Shown here in pieces: positions 54,903-64,000 of a stretch of 64,000 nt of DNA. The number at the start of each line of letters is the position of its first letter. The first letter of the stretch is position 1. The notes under the pieces are model-generated. The model was not told the origin of the DNA. It was given only the letters and a program-made list of their open reading frames with translations, and searched no databases. Source of the stretch: Gracilariopsis chorda (lineage: Eukaryota; Rhodophyta; Florideophyceae; Gracilariales; Gracilariaceae); contig NBIV01000019.1 of the NCBI GenBank assembly GCA_003194525.1, positions 432,469 to 496,468 of the forward strand, written 5' to 3'. The translations under genes were made by a program, and so were the position numbers.

Positions 54903-57796
54903 ATGGATTCCGACGAGAGAACTTTCTTCAAAATCGAAAAACGTAACGGCGATAATTATTTTTCTTGGAAGTTTAGATTGACAAACTATCTCAAGAAGAA
55001 AAATTATTGGAAAGCCGTTAGTGAAGCTGAAAAGAATGCGCAAGGAAATGAAAAAGCTCTTATATTGATATTTGTTTGTCAGTCGACTGGCAGGTATTAG
55101 CCGAGGTATATGAAAACAGAGCAATGGCGACGAAAATGGGTAAAGAACAACGATTTATTTCTAAAAAACGGTAAAAAAGCTAATACGCAAAGAACCATAT
55201 TGAAGAGTTAAAGGAATTGAAGACAAAACTCCAACAGCTCGGTTTTGAAAAATCGAACGAGGAATATATTATGAGATTAGTTCGAAGTCTGTCAAAAAGC
55301 TATAGCTTAGTTGTCACTTTGGAAAACATGGCATAAAAATTATGCATCGAAGAAACACATGCTCGTATCCTTCGAGTAAAGTCAAAGAAAAATTCCAGTG
55401 CAGAAGTGGAGTCATCGTGAAACTTATTACAGAGCAAATCAGGCTTTAAAAATTCAATATTTCTATATAAAATTCACTACTGCCACAAATGAGGACACAA
55501 AATGGCAGACTGTCGGGAAAAAAAGCCCAACAAAATTTTAAGACATCCGTCCATGGCAATACCAACACGGGAACATTTTTAATGGCACAGGAAAGCGATC
55601 GAAAATTATGAGGGACCTCATATATTGATTCACGAGCGTCGTTCTACATAAATAATAATATTGGGTGGTTTAACATTGACAGTATCAAAACTACTGACCC
55701 GATTAGTATCCGCCTCGGAGATAAAACAACTGCATTGTCTAAACAAAAAGGAAACATATCAAACTATATTTCTCTAAACATAAAAATGCAAACCTTCCCC
55801 GTCCGAGATGTTTTATTCGTGCAGGGCATGGCAACTATTATACTATCTGTAGGGCAAATCGATGACCGTGGACACAAAGTACAATTTCAGAGGGGGTTGT
55901 GCAGGATATCTTCATTAAATGGAAGTGGAAATTTGCTTGAAGTCAGAAAGGAAAATCAACATATTGTTTTAAAAGTACTATGACAGAAGAAAAGAATTAT
56001 TCGGGATATTCAGCTACTTCGAACGGTTAGCAATTATGGCATGCTCGTTTTGGACATGCTGAAAAATCTGCTCTATCTCATACAATCTCTGGAAAAGCAG
56101 CTGTACGTTTTCCAAAAAATACTAGAGCAAAAAGGCATTAGCATCTGCAGAGGGTTTGGTCTTGGAAAAATGGTATCAAGGTCATTTCCGGCTATAGGAA
56201 AATTTCAGTCACAGAAAAAACTGGACCTTGTCCATGCAGATGTATGTGCTCCTATAAGCGTTAGGTCAAAAGGAAGAAAACAATATTCTATGTCATTCAC
56301 AGAAGAATACACTAGAAAAACCTTTATATACTTTCTACAAACATAAGATGAAGCGTTGGACAGGCTCAAAGAATTTGTAACACTCGTGCAAAATCAGACA
56401 GGACTGTCCGTCAAAAGAATTCGATGTGACCGTGGAGAGGAATATATTTCTAATGCTACAGAAAAATATTCAGAAAGAAAGGAATTATTCCCGAGCGTAC
56501 TTGCTCTTATCAACCACAGCAAAATGGAATTGCTGAGAGGATATATCGTACGCTCTGTGAAAAGACTCGATGCATGTTATTTTTTTATGACTTGTCTTGT
56601 CAGTTTTGGGCTGAAGCAATGCAGACTGCAAATGTGCTCTACAATGTTATGCCAACAAAAATTCTGGGAAATGAGATACCGATTGAAAAACGGTCGAGGG
56701 CAAAAACCAGACTTATCTCATCTGCGTATATTTGGTTGCAAGGCCTATATTTTTATTCCAAAGGATCGTAGAAAGAAATGGGATGCCAGGTCAAGGTTGT
56801 GTACAATTTTGAGATACGAAGGAAGACATCACCGCCTCATCGACGATAAAACCAGAAGAGTGGTTGTGAGTGGAATGGCAAAGTTTCTAGAAGCACCAAA
56901 AATAATCATAATGGAAGAAGAAATTTTTATTGAGTCAGAAGACTCGAAAGCAAAAGAAATAATGGTAGAACCTGAAAAGGGAATTGATTCAGAAAATTCA
57001 GGGGCTTACAACACACCTGCAGAAAATGAACAAGCACCAGAAACAATTCCACGGAGAAGTGGAAGAAATATAAGATAGCCAACATGGCTGACATATGAAC
57101 ATGCTGATGAAAATGAAGATACTGCTGCCGGTGCATTAATGATGCTGGCAAATGAGACAGAACCGAAAACAGTACAGGAGGCCTTGTTAAGGGCTCAGAA
57201 AAAGCATTGGACGTCTTCAATGAAAGGAAAATTATTTCTTTTAAAACAATGCGTATTTTTTCATTAATATGGGTCTTTAAGGATAAAACTTAAAACCAAT
57301 AATCAAAAGAAAGTATTCAAGGCACGAATAATTTGCAAAGAATACCAGCAAAAACATGGCGTAGAATAGTTTAACATATATGCTCTAGATGTACGCATGG
57401 CGGCTTCTTTACAAACCATGCTGGCCGTAGCGCTTCAACCAAAAAATTTATCAGCCAAAAAGATGTCAAAACAGCGTTCTGGAATAAGTTCTTGGAGGAA
57501 AAATCTTTCATGGAACATTCTGAAAGATTTATTGATCATAATACCCCTCTGCATGTCTGCAAATTGGCAAATATTTATTTATGGCTTAAAAGAGACAACA
57601 AAAGCTTGCTAAAAAGTTATCAGGCAGGTAGTAGGCGCTCTGCATTTTGAGAAGTCTGTTGCAGACAACGGAATATTTATTGGAAATAATGGAAGTGATG
57701 ATGTTCACTTCGCAATATATGTCAATGATCATATCATGGCAAGTACAAATCGTAGTGCAATGCCCGAAATCCGCAGCGCACCGAAAGATGTTCTAG
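54903..57796 (+). pseudogene. copia Gag-Pol, left part (copy B)
   Basis: Duplicate of 21,118-24,012 with the same lesions and the same break in RT after IYVNDHIMAS. One homopolymer base is missing near 56,470 (ATATTCAG against ATATTTCAG in copy A), which moves the integrase between frames. That copy B breaks at the same point shows the nested block was in place before duplication. Confidence 0.85.
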
Positions 57797-58603
57797 GTCT
57801 TTCTTCGTTAGAGGTGAGCCCAGTTGCGTAGAGCCCTCCCAGGAGTGGCACGACTATGTCAGGTTGTAAGGCTGAGGTGATACGACGCGACTTGCGCCGG
57901 GAGGTCGAGAAAAGAATCAGGTATCCGCAGGAGCGGTGTGCGTAGGGGTGGTCGTTCTCTGGAGAGGTGAGGTCTCCACGTTTGTGCCACGCGCGAACAC
58001 GAGTCGTGGCTAGCGGGAAAGCCACCCTGTAAAGGGACAAATAAGATGGAGCTGAGTCAAGAGTGTCGTGACGAAGACTAACTGCAGTGCCGGTAAACAA
58101 ACCTTATACAAGGCGAACACCAAGACAGTTGGAATGAAAATCCGAATACTCGGGTCTTTTTGATAGGCAAGGGGGTTAGACTTCCCGAATGCTACGGTGC
58201 TTCTCTCCAAGAAGGAGTAGAGAGCACATGAAGGCGATGAAGTCTAGAGCCAATTCCTGAGATTGAGGTCCCTTGTTGGGGAAGGTTCACTGGTGCGACG
58301 GCAACTCGCTGGCGCACTAATTACTAGCCATCCCAGATATGGGTGTAAAAATAATAAATAAAATCAACTAAATTACTCCACTTTGGTGGTTCATGCCCAC
58401 TACTGTGGCCAAACGCCGATTGGCTCTTCCGTGTCACACGTGTCAAATCCAATATTATCGGTCGTAGTTCATGCAATGACTACATTACCGAAACATTCGG
58501 GAAATGCACCAAGTACCAAGAATCTCTCCCTTAGGCCTTGCACTTCTTGGCCCCCTTCTTAGTCGGGAAAGCAACCGCGAACGCGGGCGAATCCGAGCGG
58601 AAA
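57797..58603. other. probable 3' LTR and leader of element G (copy B)
   Basis: Equivalent of 24,013-24,819 with a few substitutions (for example near 57,801 and 58,055). LTR ends cannot be fixed here either. Confidence 0.35.
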
Positions 58604-60421
58604 ATGGGTGATAAAAGTCCAAACCTCTCCTGGTCAACGGGTCAAACCTCTGCCTCAGAGAAACAACCTCCGGCAAAAGCAGCGAACCAGCCTTCCACAA
58701 GTACAAGCTCCTCCGCGTCCTACTCAACTCAGTCAGATCTCGAAGGGGAATATGAACAACAGCAACAACCAGCCTCCATGACCGACTCCAGTCGGGAACT
58801 TCACAACCGGTTTCCGGTCGGTACCCTTGCCACAAGGGAGGCGAACTCCGGCACAGCCGGCCAAAATTGGGGCAGCGTCCCAGCATGGGTTCCAACTTCC
58901 ACCAGCGGTGGCTGCTTCTGGACTGATCCTGGCAGCGATTTGGCCTTCTTATAACGCCCTTGTAGTGTTAGATGCGATCAATCGGAGTCACGCCTCTCGG
59001 CTCCGGCTTGCGCCGTGGTGCCATCCCATCGCTGCCCTCGACGAAGATTTGGTTGCCACCTACGCAGATGGTTCTGGTACTTTGCCCGTGATTCTACCAA
59101 GCCTCCTCACCTCGTCGTGCGACTAGCAACATCGAATAGCCATCCCGGTGCACCATATCCGAAGAAACTTGGCAGAATCCGCGACTGCGGCTCATGCAGC
59201 GCTGGTGCTGATTGCATATCAACGGCAGAGCCGGGCGCCTTTCGAATTCCCAGTGCCTATCGGTTTTGGCTTCGACGTCAGCCTATTCTGCAGGCGTAGT
59301 GAAATCGGTTATGGCGAACGCCTGGCCAGCCTCGAAACCCTCACGTAGAGGAACTTTCCCGATGCGCAGCAAGAAGCCCTGTGTTGGAAACGACCGATAC
59401 TTCGGACTGAATTCTGGTACCTTTCCCCGCAGTCCGGGTCCAACTTCCTACAAAACTTCATCCGTTATGAACGGCGCTGACGATCCCGATTCGGATACTT
59501 CGTCCCGGATCAAAACGTGGAGATTGAGCGGATTGTTCCGCCTCACCGACAGGGTCGATGCGTCCCACACCCCGAGTGGTGGAAGTTCCATGAGGCCTGC
59601 CGGGGTTGCTACGTTGAGCTCCCGCCGGCACTCACGTACCTCGGTTCCTTTTTAATTCAGGAGCCCTGGCCGGGGCTTTGGTCGGTAATTGTAACTGAGT
59701 GGGCTGCCCGCACTGCGGCGTATACCCTCGCTGAGGTTTATGACCAGTATCGACTGTGGTTCATCCAACCGCATGTGCCAGCCACTATTTGCAATCTGCA
59801 CCTTAGTGTCCCCGTTGGGGGTGTTGCCAATAATGACGAAGTACTCCAATTACTTGGTTTGATGGATAGTCTTGACTTGAGCAAGGTCCCACTAAAACAG
59901 AGCGGTCGGCTTGATGGCGGCGGTAGTGGTACTGGTGGTCCGGGTCTTGGTAGAAACAGCGCCCTTGCGTGAGACATCATCTACTTCGATCCCTTAGAGT
60001 TCCTGGAGATATCCTCCGAGGAGGCGAGGGAACTCTGCAACACACCTTGGCACGTACCAGACGACCACCCGATTGGGTACGTCGATTCTGACGATTACTA
60101 CCCCGCGTATAGCGGGGATTACCCGATGGTCGATAACGATTCCGAAGAGCCGGGGGACATGGAACTAGATGTTGCGACATGGTCGTAGACAAATCCCCCG
60201 AGAGGGTGCCTCCGGTTCCCAGTCCTCCGACGGCGAGCGCCGGGGCTTCACTCCCCAACGGGGATACATACAATGAAAGTGGTGTCATTGCTCGCTTCCT
60301 CCATGGAGCGGGTTTAGGCGCTGCCGAGGTTTCCGGTGACGTCACCACGATGGCGGATGCCTTGGCTTACCCCCTTGCGGGTGGTCACGCCCCGGACTAT
60401 GTGGGGGGGTTGAACATCTAA
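58604..60421 (+). pseudogene. ORF X of element G (copy B)
   Basis: Duplicate of 24,820-26,637 with scattered substitutions: near 59,501 (L to S in one frame), 59,608 (R to C in the best block), 60,190 and 60,246. All blocks described for copy A are present, and the same stops and shifts disable it. The end again lies 27 bp from the convergent pol. Confidence 0.63.
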
Positions 60422-60448
60422 TCCAGTATCCTGGTCTCTTTCTCTGGC

Positions 60449-62536
60449 TTACCCAGTAATGTATCTTAGCATAACACAGGAGCATGAGGCTCCTGAGTAA
60501 ACGTTCCCGTTTAGAACGGCGTTTTCTCTTTCATTCCCGTCCTTGACGGAGTCCATACAAAAGGGGGTGTACTCCTTCTTTCCTACCTTCCCTGGCTTTG
60601 CAGCGTTTTTATTCCACTTGGGCGTTGCACATCGTAGCTGGATTTGTGGTACCCGGCTGCGGTGATATTGGAACACCTTCGCACGAGGGAGGTGTTCGAT
60701 GGGTTCCATGGTGTCCCAGCTTGGGTCATATGCGTACCAATGGACGCGGTATCTTAGAATACCTTCCTGATTCCAGGTGTACCTTAAGACTCGGTCAATC
60801 ACAAACTCTTTGTAGACTTGCGGACCTTGCCGGGTTATGGTGACCTCGCTTGTCAGGGGTTGCCCGTTGGACGGGATATTTTCTCTCAGGGGTGCGTCAG
60901 GATGCAACGTGCCGGCTTGGCTCAGAGGATGCGGCGCAGAGTGCGGAATAATATCCCTCAAGAGGGTGTCTTCGTGGAATGGTTGCCGCGTACCCCGGTA
61001 ATTGGGTCGTACCGCTAGTTTGCGGTGTTCTTCCGTCCCACGTTGACGGTAATCCAGTCGAACCACGAGCTTGCAGGCATTTTGCCGCTTTGGCGGAGTT
61101 GTGGAGGTCATTGCCTAGTGGGGCTTTCCACTTCGTGCGGTGATTGGTGCGCGGCGCACAATCTCCGTGCATTCACGTGACTCCCACGGCATGTGGTTCT
61201 GAACTGCCTCCTTGAGTTCCACTTCCCTTGGCTTGGGCCTCACACTGTCCGGCTGAGCCGTGCACTGCTGTGTTGGCACCCGGTATCCAGCGATTACTTC
61301 CGGTGCTCCGGTGAGCTGCCTCAAACTCCCTGATGGGGCGTGTACAGCTGGCGCTGTGGAAACCTTGTCCGGGGATTTTGCCTCTAATTGAGGTGTGGTG
61401 TCTTCCTCAAGAGGTGCATCATCCGGGACGACCGGTTACACCCTGGCGATTCCGCTGGATTTTTCCAAGACGCTCGGTATACTATCGCGATTGCGCGGAG
61501 ACTTCGACACTTCGATGTCCGAAGTTCGGACAATATTCCCGTTATGAACGGTTTTCAAGTCCGTAGCTGTAGAGCCAGGGACTTGAGTTGCAAGAGGTGC
61601 ATTCCTGCTTTCCTCCCTCAGGAGGATCTTTTCACTGTTCAGAGTTGCTGGTTTTCCAACGCGTGCGTTGCCCGCTACCAGCGATGTGGGTGGTGCTGAG
61701 GAATCCATTTTGTCTGGAATTTCCGTCGAAGACGGTTCTGCGACAACACCCTGGTGAAAGGTCTGCGAAACGATATCGCTATCCTGATTCAGGTATTTCC
61801 CCTTGTTCACGGGTACAGGCTGCGATGTCGGTCTACTCTCCGTTATCATACGGTGTAACTGCGTTGTTCCGGAACCCTGTGTGGAGAATTGCGAGGCTTC
61901 ATCGACCTTCCGTGTTCCACGGTGAGGTTCAATACTACTTTTCCATGTCTCACAGCTCAAATCCCGCTGCGACGGTAATAAGTTTCCAGCATTGCGATAG
62001 GTCCCTCCCCCTCCTTAGACGGAGCAAGGGTCGTAGGATTAGGATGTCCTGCATGGCGGGTGTACATGCGCGGCGAAGGGGGCGGTAGTGTTAGAAGTAG
62101 AGAAAGATCTCTTTGGACCTGAACTATCCGGCCGAGCCTGGGGTTCTGACAAAGTCAGTAAATCTGAGAGGCTCCGAGTAGGGTGTGGTAGATTAGTCGG
62201 TCTATTTATTCTGGGGGTTTCCGGTGTTGCTGGGTCCGTAGAGACGGGTTTACATGTTTCCAGAACGACCTCTGACGATGGAGGAGGGACAAGTACAACA
62301 CGAGCGCGGGAGATCCGCTCGTGTGCCTTGCCCAATTCCACTACGACAGTGTCGAAGTTAGCGGATACCACTTTAAACGGTCCATTGGCCACAGGCGAAA
62401 GCTTGTGACGCTTCTCCCCTTCCGGGCTATAATATTTCTTACGTATAAAGACGTAGGTACTAGCCCGTATGCGGGGAGCATTATCTCGTAAACAAGCGTC
62501 GGAACCACGCTTGCACGCCGCTTGTGCGCGTTTCAT
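60449..62536 (-). pseudogene. element G pol C-terminus with chromodomain (copy B)
   Basis: Duplicate of 26,665-28,836. The chromodomain and most of the linker are the same. Single-base differences in G or C runs near 62,005 and 62,080 (GTCCCTCC against GTCCCCTCC; GAAGGGGGCGG against GAAGGGGCGG) shift the frame in the linker, and another near 62,564 shifts it in the integrase tail. Copy A stays open through these sites, so error in copy B is a fair explanation. Confidence 0.8.
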
Positions 62537-62539
62537 AGA

Positions 62540-63763
62540 CTTCTGCGCTGCGGGGACCAGTTTTAGTAAGGCATTGCTTCCATTCCTGGCGGTAGCGACC
62601 CACAGATAGGAAACTGTCCAAGGTAGCTTGTCACTGTAATGCTACAGGCGGGGGTGAACGAGATAGAACCAATTCCAACGGTGACACTCCGGTAGTCCGG
62701 TGAACTTGTATATTGTATGCAAATGTTAAAACATCTGCTTACAGGTCCCAAGTTTTGGGGTGATCAGCAACGTAGGAACGGAGAGAGGCCAACAAAGTCC
62801 AGTTGAACCGTTCGACTTGTCCATTACACTGGGGATGGTAGTAGTCGTGAAAAATTTCTTCACGTCCAGGATGCGACAAACATCCTGGAAGGACTTGGAT
62901 GCGAACTGCCGTCCGTTATCGGGGAGCACCTCCACAGGAGGACCGTAGAAAAACATCCAGTGCGTTACCAGAGCCTGGGCCACCGTGAAAGCGGTTATCC
63001 TCCGAAGACCACTTTGGACTGCTTCTCTTCCCGAGCTTTCTGTCCTGCCCTGTGAGGGGGTTGTGCCACGGGACATGCACCCGGTAACAAATCTATCCGG
63101 TATTCCGTAGCATTAATCTCGACAAGCGAGCCATCCCACATCGTGGTAAATTCCCGTAGCATTGCACGGAGTTTGTCCCGGTGTGACTCCGGTCCATGGC
63201 CAAGGTCTATATCTTCGAGTGCCTTTATAGGGTCCACTCGGTCAGAACGCGCTGTGACATTGTCTTTTGATACAGGTGAGGCCGTCAGTTCAGAGTTTAC
63301 TCGGGGTGTTCGACGCTAAGACAACGGTTTCCTCCCCCTCCTTTGACGATAGTTCTTTGGTGGTGGGGATGGATTCCTCAGAAGAGGCCACGATTCCGAG
63401 AACGTCGGCGGTCGTCATCTTCGTCGGGAGAATCCCAGAGGGGTGCGGAGTGACGTTTCCAATTACTTTATTCTTTACCAGGTACTGGGGCGTTGGCCAA
63501 AATTGGCGACTAGTATCCGGAAAAGGAGCATGCGGGGTAACCGTGAAAAAATTCCGTTCGCCAAACACGAAGCTGGTATTTCTCGTATAACGAGGACAAA
63601 GGTTGAATAACCCGAAGAACGTGATGACGGCAATTGACTTGCACCCAGATTTGGGACTCAGGTGGTGTAGAAACCGAGGTTGCGACTCGACGTTTGATGG
63701 ACTCACGAGACGCGGGCGATGGTTCCTGCGCAGCAGGTAGTGGGACTTGCTTTTGCGAGGCAT
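62540..63763 (-). pseudogene. element G RT stub fused to integrase core (copy B)
   Basis: The same RT/RNase H deletion joint as copy A is found near 63,000 (EEKQSKVVF next to RITAFTVAQ), so the deletion predates the duplication. Extra indels near 62,840-62,860 and 63,296-63,305 break the reading further. Confidence 0.8.
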
Positions 63764-64000
63764 GCTTCAGCGGGTAACGGATGGTCAGGACTGATGATCC
63801 GTCTTCGAGTTCCACACGCCTAAGGCGGGCCTGATTGCGTCGAAAAATCTGTCGCTGTAATCATATCCCAGTATGACTGGAGTGGCCAATGACCAACAAA
63901 CAATGAAGTCGAGCTTCACCACGGTGGTGCCCAACCGCACGAATAAGTCGACGGTACCCACAGTTCTTTAAAGGATTTTTATTCGCATCTGCGACGTCGG
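63510..64000 (-). pseudogene. element G protease region (copy B), cut by window end
   Basis: Downstream protease blocks (VELEDGSSVLTIRYPLKHA and after) are readable. Single-base insertions or deletions occur at about 63,488, 63,523, 63,542, 63,571, 63,829 and 63,967, relative to copy A. The active-site part and gag lie beyond the window. Confidence 0.75.

Larger units (their letters stand above)
44621..64000 (+). repeat. 28.9-kb duplication unit, copy B, cut by window end
   Basis: This is a direct repeat of copy A (15,729-about 30,220), interrupted by a chromovirus at 45,179-50,066. The offset is 33,785, then 33,784 after a one-base homopolymer change near 56,470. After about 62,000 the offset drifts by several single-base indels. 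Confidence 0.9.

Overview
This is eukaryotic, transposon-dominated DNA. No intact ordinary host gene is certain. The best organism guess is an oomycete or another stramenopile. This rests on remembered similarity of the piggyBac transposase, the pogo-like DDE protein and one gypsy integrase family to oomycete elements, and it was not tested; a red alga is an alternative. Nothing looks bacterial: there are no operons or Shine-Dalgarno sites, and almost everything is an LTR retrotransposon, a DNA transposon or a decayed derivative.

Left part (1-16,290). A decayed pogo-like transposase opens the window. A piggyBac element follows (TTAA plus CCCTTTTGG ends at 1,528 and 11,910) with a degraded transposase and an intact convergent accessory gene. 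A complete Ty3/gypsy chromovirus (6,870-11,824, 211-bp LTRs, target duplication GCCTC) sits inside it, about 80 bp from its right end. After about 2.9 kb of unassigned DNA comes a broken copy of the C-terminal half of the cell-cycle gene APC2, fused directly to a gypsy integrase fragment.

Right part (15,729-64,000). A direct duplication with a 28.9-kb period fills the rest. Copy A starts at 15,729; copy B starts at 44,621 and runs out of the window. The unit holds a LINE RNase H remnant, a C2H2 zinc-finger gene, and a Ty1/copia element with 273-bp LTRs. In copy A the copia element is split by about 17.3 kb of nested DNA; its second LTR is at 42,001. The nested DNA holds two related chromoviruses, G (minus) and H (plus), joined head to head inside their gag genes. 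Each carries, just past the pol end, a convergent antisense gene ('ORF X') that I do not recognise. X is conserved in protein between the divergent G and H, which makes it the best candidate here for something undescribed.

Copy B alone carries a young, nearly intact chromovirus (45,179-50,066) with identical 207-bp LTRs and target duplication GTTGG; the empty site is visible in copy A. The last 2 kb of copy B differ from copy A mainly by single-base homopolymer indels, so sequence or assembly error must be considered there. Overall the window records at least four layers of insertion: copia, then G/H inside it, then the duplication, then the young chromovirus; the piggyBac/chromovirus nest is separate.
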